Part shown: one piece after another, positions 17,542 to 26,349 of the stretch | How positions within the stretch are numbered: position 1 is the stretch's first letter | How the letters are laid out: the number at the start of each line of letters is the position of its first letter | NCBI GenBank assembly: GCA_021792365.1 | Contig: JAJYUT010000001.1 | Location: forward strand, 310,001 to 374,000 | Direction of reading: 5' to 3' | Source: Pseudomonadota bacterium | GTDB taxonomy: Bacteria > Pseudomonadota > Alphaproteobacteria > Dongiales > Dongiaceae | DNA: 64,000 nt | The notes under the pieces: generated by a model | Database searches by the model: none | Seen by the model: only the letters and a program-made list of their open reading frames with translations | Told to the model about the DNA's origin: nothing | Translations under genes and position numbers: made by a program

Positions 17542-19245
17542 ATGGCCACCCGCATCTTCGCCGCGCTGGTCGGCGGTATCCTCGCGAGTCTCGCCATCGC
17601 CGGCTTCTGGCTGTGGCGCGCCACGCCGGTGGCTCTGCCCGATGCTCCTGGTGGACGCTTCGCGTGCGTCTCCTACACGCCGTTCCGCGGCGCACAGACA
17701 CCGTTCGACCAGAGCCTCGTCATTCCCCCGCAGCAGATTGAGGAAGATCTGGCCCGCCTCAAGACCGAGACCGATTGCGTACGCACCTATGGCGTCAACC
17801 AGGGACTCGACCAGGTGGTGCCGATCGCCGAGGCGCTGGGCATGAAGGTGCTGCTCGGAATCTGGATCGGGCGCGAGGCCAGGGACAACGAGATGCAGGT
17901 CGCGCGCGCGATCGAACTGGCCAGGGCGCATCCGGCGGCCATCAAGGGCATTATCGTCGGCAATGAGGTGCTGCTGCGCCAGGAGCAGCCGGCCTCGGTC
18001 CTGGAAGGCCTGCTTCAGCGTGTGAAGGCGGAAACCGGCCTGCCCGTCACCTATGCCGATGTCTGGGAGTTCTGGCTGCGCCATCCCGTGCTGGCCGACG
18101 ATGTCGATTTCGTCACCATCCACATCCTGCCGTATTGGGAGGATGACCCGGTGCCGGCCGGCGAAGGCATCGCGCATATCGATGAGATCCTGCGCGACGT
18201 GCAGGCGAAGATGCCAGGCAAGACCATCTATATCGGCGAGACCGGCTATCCCTCCGCGGGCAAGCAGCGCGAGCGCGCTCTGCCCGGCCTGGTCGAGCAG
18301 GCGGCCTTCATCCGCGGGTTCCTGGCATATGCGAATGACCATGGGCTCGACTACAACCTCATCGAGGCGTTCGACCAGCCCTGGAAGCGCGCGCTGGAAG
18401 GAACCGTCGGGGGCTATTGGGGCGTGTTCGGAGAGGACCGCACGCCGAAATTTCCGCTGACCGGGCCGGTGGCGCGTATGGCATCGCCATGGCCGTGGCT
18501 CGGCGCCACCCTGGCGCTTGCGCTGGTGCTGTGGTGGCCGTCGCGCCGTGCGTCGGCAAGCGCGATGACGGCGTTCGCGGCGCCCGTGCTGGCCAGCGCC
18601 GCCGCGCTCGCGATCGTGCTGCATATCGACCACGCGCGCTTCGCCGCGTGGCATTGGCACGAATGGGCGCTCGAGCTTGCGCTGGCGCTGGTCGCCGTCA
18701 TGGTCGCGAGCTTGGCGCTGCCGCGCATCCTGGCTGGCAACGGCGCCCGGATCGCCACCGCCGAGCAAGGCCTGGCGTGGCTGCGCCGGCCCTGGACCCG
18801 CCGGCCCGAGTCCGGCCTCGTCCTGGGCGCGCTGAATTCGATCGCGATAGCCGGCGCATCCGTGGTGGCGCTCGGCCTCGATTTCGACCAGCGCTACCGC
18901 GATTTCCCGATCTGGGCGTTCGCGGTTCCGGTCGCCGCCTTCGCGCTGCTCCACCTGCGCTCGGCGCGGCCAGCGATTGCTGGGCAGATGCCGATCGAGC
19001 TTTGCTTCGCCAGCCTCCTTGCGGCCTCTGCCGTCTTCATCGTCCTTAACGAAAATGTCTTTACGCGGCCGGAGATGCGCGAATCCATCGCCGCCGCGTT
19101 CGGCCCCGCCCTGCGCGGTGAGATCAGCGGCAACTCCTTGATCTGGTGCGGAATGCTGCTGACCCTCGCCTATCCCTGGTTCGCGATCCGCCGCCGTGCG
19201 CGCGTCGCCGACCCGGCGGTCACCTCAAGTTCGATCCACAATTAA
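17542..19245 (+). CDS. ndvC: GH17 domain membrane protein, NdvC-like
   Basis: A 567-residue protein. One signal-anchor helix is followed by a GH17 domain (YTPFRGAQTPFDQSLV; acid Glu in VGNEVLLRQEQP; nucleophile Glu in IGETGYPSAGKQR) and then about eight hydrophobic helices from residue 310 to the end. It pairs with the upstream synthase, as ndvC does with ndvB in Bradyrhizobium, where NdvC is needed for beta-1,6 linkages in the cyclic glucan. The likely role is branching or cyclising the glucan in the periplasm. The symbol is by architecture and pairing, not direct alignment. The six-base gap implies one operon. Confidence 0.75.
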   Translation: MATRIFAALVGGILASLAIAGFWLWRATPVALPDAPGGRFACVSYTPFRGAQTPFDQSLVIPPQQIEEDLARLKTETDCVRTYGVNQGLDQVVPIAEALGMKVLLGIWIGREARDNEMQVARAIELARAHPAAIKGIIVGNEVLLRQEQPASVLEGLLQRVKAETGLPVTYADVWEFWLRHPVLADDVDFVTIHILPYWEDDPVPAGEGIAHIDEILRDVQAKMPGKTIYIGETGYPSAGKQRERALPGLVEQAAFIRGFLAYANDHGLDYNLIEAFDQPWKRALEGTVGGYWGVFGEDRTPKFPLTGPVARMASPWPWLGATLALALVLWWPSRRASASAMTAFAAPVLASAAALAIVLHIDHARFAAWHWHEWALELALALVAVMVASLALPRILAGNGARIATAEQGLAWLRRPWTRRPESGLVLGALNSIAIAGASVVALGLDFDQRYRDFPIWAFAVPVAAFALLHLRSARPAIAGQMPIELCFASLLAASAVFIVLNENVFTRPEMRESIAAAFGPALRGEISGNSLIWCGMLLTLAYPWFAIRRRARVADPAVTSSSIHN

Positions 19246-19345
19246 CCCCGCGTTAACCGCGCCCCTTAAGGATGCGGAGAGGATATCGGCGCTACGCTCC
19301 GCAGCCGGATTGTCCAAGATCGTCAATCAAATCGGGAGCGGATTC

Positions 19346-20944
19346 ATGGACGGAGCGACGGCCCCCGTCATCACCTTCGGCACGGTCGCGGCGATCGAGG
19401 GCGCGCGCGCCCGCGTGGTCCTCGACATGGCCGAAGACGGTTCCGGTTTCGCCGGGCCGGTTCCGCCGCAGATCGGCCAGGTCGTGCGCATCGATGTCGG
19501 GGAGTCGCGCGTGTTCGGCATGGTGATCGGCTTGCGCACGCCGGCGGCCGAGCAGGCCATCATCGGGCCGCCGAACCAGATCATGGACCTCGACCTGATC
19601 GGCGAGCTTCTGGAAACCGACGAGAGCAAGAGGTTCCGCCGCGGCGTCTCCGAGTTTCCGCGCCTGGGCGATCGCGTGTCGGCGGCGGGCAGCGAGGACC
19701 TGTGGAAGATCTTCACGCGCTCCGACCGCGAAGGCGTGCGGGTCGGCTGCGTGCACCAGGACCCTTCGATACCGGCCAACATCTTCACAGACGACCTGCT
19801 GGGCAAGCATTTCGCCGTGCTCGGCACCACGGGCTCGGGCAAGTCCTGCGCGCTGGCCGCGATCGTGCGCGGCATCCTCAGCAAGCACCCGCACGGCCAT
19901 GTCCTCATCCTCGATCCGCACAACGAATACAGCGCGGCTTTTGGCGAGCTGGCGGACGTGATCAGCCCGGCCAATCTCGAGCTGCCATACTGGCTGCTGA
20001 ACTTCGAGGAGATGAAGGAGCTGGTCATCGGCGAATCCAGCCGCATGCCGGAAATCGAGGCGGCGATCCTCAACCACGTGATCGTCGAGGCGAAGAAGAA
20101 GCTGGCCGGCGGGACGCCGGATTTCGCGATGACGGTCGACACGCCGGTGCCCTATCGCCTGTCGGACGTGACGCGGATCATCGACGACCTGATGGGCAAA
20201 TACGAGCGCCCGCTCGAGCTCGCGCCCTACATGCGCATCAAGGACCGCTTCAACAGCCTGCAGGCCGACCGGCGCTACGCCTTCATGTTTCCCGGGCTGA
20301 TGGTACGCGACGAGATGACCCGCCTTCTGTCGCGCATCTTCCGCGTGCCGGTGGACGGCAAGCCGGTGACGATCTTCGACACCTCCGGCGTTCCGACCGA
20401 GATCCTCAACGTCGTCGTGTCGATGCTGTGCCGCCTTACCTTCGATTTCGCGCTGTGGAACGACCGCACCGTCCCCATCCTGCTGGTCTGCGAGGAGGCG
20501 CACCGCTACGCGCCGAGCAACGAGAAGCTGGGCTTCGAGCCCACCAAGCGCGCGATCGCGCGCATCGCGCTGGAAGGTCGCAAATACGGCGTCTCGCTCG
20601 GTCTGGTGACGCAGCGCCCGTCGGAGCTGGCGAGCAACATCCTGTCGCAATGCAACACGATCTTCGCGATGCGCATCACCAACAACAGGGACCGCGAGTA
20701 TCTGGCGGCCGCCATGCCGGAATCGGGCAGCGGCATGCTGGAGGAGCTGCCGGCGCTGCGTGCCGCGGAAGCGATCGCGATCGGCGAAGGCGTGCCGGTG
20801 CCGCTGCGCATCATGTTCGATCCGCTGCCGGAGAATTGCCGGCCGCACAGCAACACGGCGAAGTTCAGCGATGCCTGGGACCAGGACAGCATCCCGGCCG
20901 ACTTCCTGAGCGAAGTCGTCAGCCGCTGGCGCCGCCAGCGCTAG
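19346..20944 (+). CDS. HerA-like ATPase (DUF87)
   Basis: A 532-residue hexameric-type ATPase of the HerA/FtsK superfamily. An N-terminal HAS-barrel (about residues 8-110) precedes Walker A GTTGSGKSCALAAI. The Walker B region is ILLVCEEAHRYAPSNEKLGF, and LVTQRPSELASNILSQCNTIFAMRI is the usual sensor/arginine region of HerA. HerA ATPases pump DNA and usually work with the nuclease NurA; no nurA is next to it, which is common in bacterial stand-alone copies. ATG 19346 has GGGAGCG upstream; the frame stays open to 19196, overlapping the glucan gene, but without family-like sequence. Confidence 0.85.
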   Translation: MDGATAPVITFGTVAAIEGARARVVLDMAEDGSGFAGPVPPQIGQVVRIDVGESRVFGMVIGLRTPAAEQAIIGPPNQIMDLDLIGELLETDESKRFRRGVSEFPRLGDRVSAAGSEDLWKIFTRSDREGVRVGCVHQDPSIPANIFTDDLLGKHFAVLGTTGSGKSCALAAIVRGILSKHPHGHVLILDPHNEYSAAFGELADVISPANLELPYWLLNFEEMKELVIGESSRMPEIEAAILNHVIVEAKKKLAGGTPDFAMTVDTPVPYRLSDVTRIIDDLMGKYERPLELAPYMRIKDRFNSLQADRRYAFMFPGLMVRDEMTRLLSRIFRVPVDGKPVTIFDTSGVPTEILNVVVSMLCRLTFDFALWNDRTVPILLVCEEAHRYAPSNEKLGFEPTKRAIARIALEGRKYGVSLGLVTQRPSELASNILSQCNTIFAMRITNNRDREYLAAAMPESGSGMLEELPALRAAEAIAIGEGVPVPLRIMFDPLPENCRPHSNTAKFSDAWDQDSIPADFLSEVVSRWRRQR

Positions 20945-21034
20945 GAGACCGGCGCAACCGGCGGCAGCCCACTGGCGCCGCCGATCGCGCCTTCTCTCAT
21001 CTTCCAGCGAACGGGCATGCCTCGCGCGGCGGCG

Positions 21035-21421
21035 TTATCGCCGCAGCAGCGCAAGCAGCGCCAGCACCAAAGCGAGCGCGCCGAGGGTCGTGTTGTAGAG
21101 CACGAGGGCGAGGGCGCTGAACACCAGCGCGATTGCCAGCAGCACGCGCAGGAGTGGCGGCGGCAGCGTGATGAGGAGCACGACCGCCGCGCCGACGAGC
21201 GCGATCCATCCCCAGACCTGGTAATGCTGACCCAGGATCAGCCATTGCCGCACGCCGCACCAGGCCGGTGCATCCGCCTGGGCGCATTGGAGCGAGACAG
21301 CTTCCGGCTGGATGACGCCGTAGCGCAGCCAGAACGCCAGGACGAAGCCGCAGAACAGCACCAGCGCCCAGCCAAGGGCGCGGCGTCCGGTCCAGGCGCG
21401 CGGAACATGAGCATCGTTCAT
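21035..21421 (-). CDS. Small membrane protein of unknown function
   Basis: A 128-residue protein with three or four hydrophobic helices (ALGWALVLFCGFVLAFWLRY, WGWIALVGAAVVLLITL and two overlapping helices in the last 40 residues). A pair of cysteines (LQCAQADAPAWCGVRQW) lies in the likely periplasmic loop and could form a disulfide. I do not recognise a family. It is transcribed away from the esterase gene, with 137 bases between the starts. Confidence 0.65.
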   Translation of the reverse strand: MNDAHVPRAWTGRRALGWALVLFCGFVLAFWLRYGVIQPEAVSLQCAQADAPAWCGVRQWLILGQHYQVWGWIALVGAAVVLLITLPPPLLRVLLAIALVFSALALVLYNTTLGALALVLALLALLRR

Positions 21422-21558
21422 TCATTGCCGTTCTATCGGAAATGCCGGCGCCTGCAAATGTCTGCCTGCGAATGTCCGTGGGCCGGGCAAGGCGGAATGA
21501 TACTGGCCTTCCGTTCCATCCTCGGCCAACATCGCCACATGTTCCCAAGGGAGGAGAC

Positions 21559-22578
21559 ATGCGCAGAAACCGAGATGTTCCACGCGGACAGGTGCATCGC
21601 CTGGCGCACACGAGCGCGGTGCTGGCCGGCAACCTGCTGGGCGATCCCGTCTCGCGCGAACTCCATGTCTACACGCCGCACGGTTACACGGAAGGCGCAC
21701 GGCTGCCCCTGCTGGTGGATGTGGTCGGGTTCACGGGCTCCGGGATGGGCCACACCAACTGGAAGGCCTTCACCGAGAACGTGCCGGAGCGGCTCGACCG
21801 GCTGATCGGCGAAGGCAAGATGGGGCCGGTCGTGGTCGCCTTCCCCGATTGCTACTCGCGGCTTGGCGGCAACCAGTACATCAACTCCGCCGCTCTCGGC
21901 CGCTACGAGGATTACCTGGTGGACGAGATCGTGCCCTTGGTCGAGCAGCGTTTCGCCTGCGGCGGCGCCGGCAGCCGCGCGATCTTCGGCAAGTCCTCCG
22001 GCGGCTTCGGCGCCATCACGCACGGGATGCGGCGCGCCGACATCTGGGCGGCCTGTGCCTGCCATTCCGGCGATATGGGCTTCGACATGTGCTACCTGAA
22101 CGACGTGCCGAAGGTGCTGAACGAGCTGGCCAAGCACGGCCGCTCGATCGAGAAGTTCATGGCGCATTTCGAGACCACGCAGAAGCCGAGCGAGGACGAG
22201 ATCGCGGTTCTCAACCTGCTCGCGATGGCCGCCAGCTACGATCCAGATTCCACATGCTTTCTTGGCATAAGGATGCCGGTGGACCTCTATACCGGCGAGC
22301 TGATCCACGAGCGCTGGCGCAACTGGCTGGCCTGGGACCCGGCACTATCGGCCGAGAAATACGCCGACAACCTGCGCAAACTGAAGGCGATCTACATCGA
22401 TTGCGGCGATCGAGACCAGTTCACGCTGCATTACGGCGCGCGCCGCCTGCACCGCACGCTCGAGCGGCTGGGCATCACGCACGTCTACGAGGAGTTCCCG
22501 GACGACCACACCGCGGTCGATTACCGGATGGATCGGTCGCTGCCGCTCCTCGAGAAGGCGCTGCGCGGCGTGGGTTAG
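21559..22578 (+). CDS. Putative esterase D-like alpha/beta hydrolase
   Basis: A 339-residue hydrolase of the esterase D/PF00756 type. The N-terminal strand reads SRELHVYTPHGYTEGARLPL, typical of esterases acting on short acyl groups. The serine nucleophile is in IFGKSSGGFGAITHGM (GxSxG-like KSSGG), a likely Asp is in IDCGDRDQFTLHY and the His is in EFPDDHTAVDYRM. No export signal is evident. ATG 21559 is preceded by GGGAGGAG. It converges on the EF-hand gene with a 4-base overlap of the ends. Confidence 0.85.
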   Translation: MRRNRDVPRGQVHRLAHTSAVLAGNLLGDPVSRELHVYTPHGYTEGARLPLLVDVVGFTGSGMGHTNWKAFTENVPERLDRLIGEGKMGPVVVAFPDCYSRLGGNQYINSAALGRYEDYLVDEIVPLVEQRFACGGAGSRAIFGKSSGGFGAITHGMRRADIWAACACHSGDMGFDMCYLNDVPKVLNELAKHGRSIEKFMAHFETTQKPSEDEIAVLNLLAMAASYDPDSTCFLGIRMPVDLYTGELIHERWRNWLAWDPALSAEKYADNLRKLKAIYIDCGDRDQFTLHYGARRLHRTLERLGITHVYEEFPDDHTAVDYRMDRSLPLLEKALRGVG

Positions 22579-22967
22579 TCCGAGTACTTGGCGACGTGGG
22601 CGGCGAGCTCGGCGAAATCGAGATAGTGGTCCTGGTTCTGGTCGATCACGTCGAACCGGCCGATCTCTGCTTCCAGGAACTCCTCGCCATCGACCGAGCC
22701 GTCGGCGCCAGCCAGCAGCTTCAAGCTCTCCGGCGTGATGCGCACCTCGTTCTGCGTCAGGGTCATGCTGCCGTCGGTATCGAGCGCGAGGAAGACGGCG
22801 CCCCTCCCGGCCTGGAACTCCGGCCGGGAGATCTGCTCGTCGCCATCGGTGTCCATGATGGCAAAAAGGCGCTGCAGCCGAGCTTCATCCACTGCCAGGG
22901 CCGGCCCACCCAGTAAGGAAACCAAGACAGTCCCGAGGAGTAAACCGCTGATCCGCGCTTGCGTCAT
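22575..22967 (-). CDS. Exported EF-hand calcium-binding protein
   Basis: A 130-residue secreted protein. Its signal peptide (ISGLLLGTVLVSLLGGPALA) precedes a helical domain with EF-hand loops: DTDGDEQISRPEF (canonical), DTDGSMTLTQNEV and a C-terminal DQNQDHYLDFAEL, plus a weaker site near GADGSVDGEEF. The Asp/Glu ligand spacing supports calcium binding. No enzyme domain is present; it is likely a calcium sensor or buffer in the periplasm. ATG 22967 was chosen because it gives the signal peptide; the frame allows 10 more codons upstream. Confidence 0.85.
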   Translation of the reverse strand: MTQARISGLLLGTVLVSLLGGPALAVDEARLQRLFAIMDTDGDEQISRPEFQAGRGAVFLALDTDGSMTLTQNEVRITPESLKLLAGADGSVDGEEFLEAEIGRFDVIDQNQDHYLDFAELAAHVAKYSD

Positions 22968-23039
22968 GATCGATCCCGAATACGTGGCAGTGCACATTCA
23001 TACCACGGCTCAACCACCGCGGGAAAGCAGGCAGCGTCG

Positions 23040-25355
23040 CTACCGCATCCGGGCGAGGCTTGCCTGGATGCCGGGGATCAGGCCCGGATCGGCGGTCAGA
23101 TGCGGCGCCTCGGACTCGAGGATGGCGCGGAACAACTCGACGCGCAAACGGTCGAGGTCGAGCGGCTGGGCAAGGCGCCCGCCGATGGCCGAGGCCAGCA
23201 CGTCTATGCAGCGATCGGCAGCGTTGAGCCGACCCCAGAGATAATCGTGCTCGCGCCAGGCGCGGTTGAAGAAGGCGCCGAAGCTCATCAGCGCCGTTCC
23301 CTTCAGCATGATCTTCTCCGATGGCAGTCCGTGGGAATCGGCCGGGCTGATGCGATCGACCAGCACCTCGTTGACCTCGTCCATGTCGGTCCATTGCAGG
23401 ATGGGGAAGGTGATGAGGTCGTAGAAGGCGAAGCCGACATAGGCCATGGTGACCGCGCGCCGGGCCAGCGGCGGCAGGTAGTTGAGCCCCATGAGCGAGA
23501 TGATCTCGTCGAGGTCGTGGTCGATCCGGAGGAGGCTCATCGAGCGCTCCAGAGGCGCGAACAGCTCCAGGGTCGGCGTTTCATAGGCGGCCGCGGCCTG
23601 CGCAACCCGCACGGCCGATGCCGCGGCCTCCGGTCCGTGGCACGGCGTGCTCCAGCGCAGCGTCAGCTTGTCGATCACCTCGTAGAGCGCGCCCTTCAGC
23701 TCGTCGAGCGAGCCGGATTCGATGCGCAGCCCCGCCTCCTCCATGATGCGATAGAGCCCGTTCAGCCGCCGAATCACGAAGCGGATGCGGCGCACGCGAA
23801 AATCGACGTCGAACGACCGCAGGAAGGGGACGAGCCGCGACGCCCCCTCCTCGTTCGGCGCCACCATCCGGTCCAACAGCAGCTCGATCTGCGCGGCATC
23901 CGCCTCGCCGCCGCCTGCCTTGGCCAGGGCCGCGATCAAGGCGGCGAGGCGCTCGATCACGCGCCGCAGCTTCAAGGTCTGGTAGCTGAGATAGGCGAAG
24001 CCGGCGCCGGCATGGGTCCGCTCGTTCGCCGCGCTGCGGTAGCGGCCGATCTCCTCGATCGAGGGCGGATTCTCCAGGTCGTCATCGACGATCTCGTCCA
24101 CCAGCTTTTCCACCTGGGGATCGGCGGCGGCCAGAATCTCCGCCATGCGCCGCGCGCGCTCGTTCCATTCCTGGATCGCCATCAGGTCGTCGGCGATCGG
24201 CTCGTTGCGGGGGATCAGCGCCAGCGCGGTCAGGATGGTGCGGAAGAAGCCGGGTGTTCCCTGATCTCCGCGCTGCGCCGCCTCGCGATGGGGATTGGGA
24301 TCGACATAGATGATGCGGCGCGCCACCTCGCGGCTGGCGGGACGGTTGCCGAGGGCGTGGATGACGGGGGAGAACGGCTTGTTCATCACCACGCTGCCGT
24401 CGATGAAATAGCCGCCGGCATTGGCCGCCGCCTGGGGATCACCGGCCGCGAGCTTCCGGGCGATGAAATCCTGGCGCGTGGGCCAGTCGCGGCCGCGCGC
24501 CACGAGGACGCGGTCCATTTCTGCGACCGTCGCGGGCGGAAACGCGCCGGGGAACGACGCGGTCGCACGGGCGGCGAATACCAGCGCCGGCGCGTCGCCG
24601 CGAGTAAACTCGCTGGCGATCTCGCCCGACAGCGCGCGGCGGCAAGTGAAGGAGACGATGCGGCGATGCTCCGTCTCGTGCACCGCGGGCGGGTCATGCA
24701 ACTGGATGCGATGCCGATGACCGCGATAATCGGTCAGGGTCACGAACAGATCCAGCCGATGGCCCGGCGGCAGCAGGGTGCCGTTGGGCTCCGCGCCGCG
24801 CTCCATCGCATCGCAGGCATCGAGCAGCCAGCCGCTGAACCGCTCGCCCGAGAAGGGCGGCTTGAACCATTGCGCCTGGATGAACTGCCGCATCTTGGCG
24901 CGCGTCTCCGGATCGGCGACCTGCTGGCCGAAGCGGCGGGTCAGGAGATGGTCGAACAACGGCGCCAGCGCCGCCTTGGTCACGCGGCCGAGCGTGCTGC
25001 CCGGGTCGGAAAGGCTGGTGACGTCGGCATTCTTCAGCCACAGCTCCCGGTGGGGCTCCAGCGGCAGGTCGTGCGCCAGGGCCTTTGCCAGCAGCACGCC
25101 GTTGATGCCGCCGGCCGAGGCGCCGGAAATGAGGTCTACGACGACCCTGAGATCAAGCTCGGGCGAGAGCCGACGCAGCAGCTCGTGATAGATCGCGGTG
25201 GAATCGCCCGCCGGCGGAGTCGCGCCGCGCCCGGCGCGGAACAGCTTCGAGGCGCGCACGAGATTGAGGATCTCCCGCGTCACGCCATGGATATAGACCG
25301 CCAGCGAAACGCCGCCATAGAGCACGACCGCCAGCCGCACCTCGATCTGCTTCAT
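23040..25355 (-). CDS. Large patatin-like phospholipase (DUF3376-type C-terminus)
   Basis: A 771-residue patatin-family lipid acyl hydrolase. The N-terminus KQIEVRLAVVLYGGVSLAVY carries the glycine-rich oxyanion segment. The nucleophile serine sits in DLISGASAGGINGVLLAKAL and the catalytic Asp in YFIDGSVVMNKPF, so the Ser-Asp dyad is complete. Beyond residue 400 a long helical region (DLITFPILQWTDMDEVNEVL and others) matches the patatin-related family with a DUF3376 end. No signal peptide is visible, suggesting cytoplasmic or membrane-peripheral action. I chose ATG 25355; another ATG lies 11 codons upstream. Function in the cell is unknown. Confidence 0.85.
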   Translation of the reverse strand: MKQIEVRLAVVLYGGVSLAVYIHGVTREILNLVRASKLFRAGRGATPPAGDSTAIYHELLRRLSPELDLRVVVDLISGASAGGINGVLLAKALAHDLPLEPHRELWLKNADVTSLSDPGSTLGRVTKAALAPLFDHLLTRRFGQQVADPETRAKMRQFIQAQWFKPPFSGERFSGWLLDACDAMERGAEPNGTLLPPGHRLDLFVTLTDYRGHRHRIQLHDPPAVHETEHRRIVSFTCRRALSGEIASEFTRGDAPALVFAARATASFPGAFPPATVAEMDRVLVARGRDWPTRQDFIARKLAAGDPQAAANAGGYFIDGSVVMNKPFSPVIHALGNRPASREVARRIIYVDPNPHREAAQRGDQGTPGFFRTILTALALIPRNEPIADDLMAIQEWNERARRMAEILAAADPQVEKLVDEIVDDDLENPPSIEEIGRYRSAANERTHAGAGFAYLSYQTLKLRRVIERLAALIAALAKAGGGEADAAQIELLLDRMVAPNEEGASRLVPFLRSFDVDFRVRRIRFVIRRLNGLYRIMEEAGLRIESGSLDELKGALYEVIDKLTLRWSTPCHGPEAAASAVRVAQAAAAYETPTLELFAPLERSMSLLRIDHDLDEIISLMGLNYLPPLARRAVTMAYVGFAFYDLITFPILQWTDMDEVNEVLVDRISPADSHGLPSEKIMLKGTALMSFGAFFNRAWREHDYLWGRLNAADRCIDVLASAIGGRLAQPLDLDRLRVELFRAILESEAPHLTADPGLIPGIQASLARMR

Positions 25356-25728
25356 GGAACGGAAGTCCCCGAGTCGCGATCCGGTCATGTTACAGGTCGA
25401 AACGCCGCTTGCCACGCTTTGCCGGCGGCCGATTGCCTAGCAAGGCCGGGGGTGTTCGGCGCTCATGTGACGATGCCGCGACTTTTCACGCCCGCCCCTT
25501 GCGCATCGCGTGCGCGAAGCCAATGTGCTGGGAGAAGCACGCGGCCGAACGATGGTGACGCCGACCACCACATGGACAGGAAACATGCTTTTGCCTGACA
25601 TCATCGTGCAATGCCCCGACCCTATGATCTGTTGTGAGCGCGGCGAGGCGCTCCGCCTTGCTGCGAGGTGAGTGGAATTTTACCGGAACTGCGATTTCAA
25701 GAACATGCATATGCCGAGGAGCGCAACC

Positions 25729-25941
25729 ATGGCCAACCCGTCCACCGTCGAATTGACCCGCGGCTCGATCAAGGTCGGTGTGCTGGTGCCCGAGAGCGAG
25801 CGCGCCATGCGCCTGGTCGTGACCGATGAACGCTATCGCCTGCTCGACGGCAGCCGTTTCCCGAGCGTCCAGCAGGCGGAATTGACGGTGCAGCGCCTTT
25901 CGAATTTCGTGGACCGCCCGCCTGCTGCGCATGCGGCATAG
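25729..25941 (+). CDS. Small hypothetical protein
   Basis: A 70-residue protein (VELTRGSIKVGVLVPESERA ... YRLLDGSRFPSVQQAELTVQ) with a well-placed GAGGAG nine bases before ATG 25729. It looks like a single alpha/beta domain with a charged C-terminal helix. I do not recognise a family. It converges on the gluconate dehydrogenase-type subunit with 3 bases between stops. Confidence 0.6.
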   Translation: MANPSTVELTRGSIKVGVLVPESERAMRLVVTDERYRLLDGSRFPSVQQAELTVQRLSNFVDRPPAAHAA

Positions 25942-25944
25942 CAA

Positions 25945-26349
25945 CTAGGTGCGCCAGAGCCGTCCGCGGCTTCTGACCTTTTCCAGAGCGCCGAGAATCC
26001 CAGCATCGTCGGGCGCCAGCGCGTGCCCATGCGGCTGCGGCGGAGCGGCGCGCCAGCCGAGGGCGGCGAGAACGGGCGGCGATTCGTAGTAGCTCGCCAG
26101 GGCTTCGGCCAACAGCGCCTTGAAGGCGGGCGCCGCGTTCAGCTCCACGATGCGCAGCTTCGCCACGCGGTCAGCTGGCGCGGCCAACAGGAACGCATCA
26201 ACACCGCCAAGCCCGGCGGCGACGGGCGCGGCCAGCCGCTCCAGTTTCGCGAGATCCAGGCCGGCTTCCGAGGCGCGCGGCAGCGGCGACTCGCCGTCAT
26301 CGCCGGGGAGCATCGTGTCCAGGATCGCGAGCAGCACCGCGCGCTTCAT
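25945..26349 (-). CDS. Gluconate 2-dehydrogenase subunit 3-like protein
   Basis: A 134-residue helical protein (LLAILDTMLPGDDGESPLPR ... ALLAEALASYYESPPVLAAL) that follows a GMC oxidoreductase with overlapping start and stop (ATGA). Small subunits of this kind (subunit 3) accompany membrane FAD-GMC dehydrogenases and carry the Tat signal in some cases; none is visible here. YYESPPVLAALGW is typical of the family C-terminus. It probably chaperones or stabilises the flavoprotein. Confidence 0.7.
   Translation of the reverse strand: MKRAVLLAILDTMLPGDDGESPLPRASEAGLDLAKLERLAAPVAAGLGGVDAFLLAAPADRVAKLRIVELNAAPAFKALLAEALASYYESPPVLAALGWRAAPPQPHGHALAPDDAGILGALEKVRSRGRLWRT

Noticed and set aside
22959-25598. 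879-codon plus-strand frame opposite the patatin
   Set aside because: Antisense shadow of a strongly conserved patatin gene; it also overlaps the EF-hand gene start.
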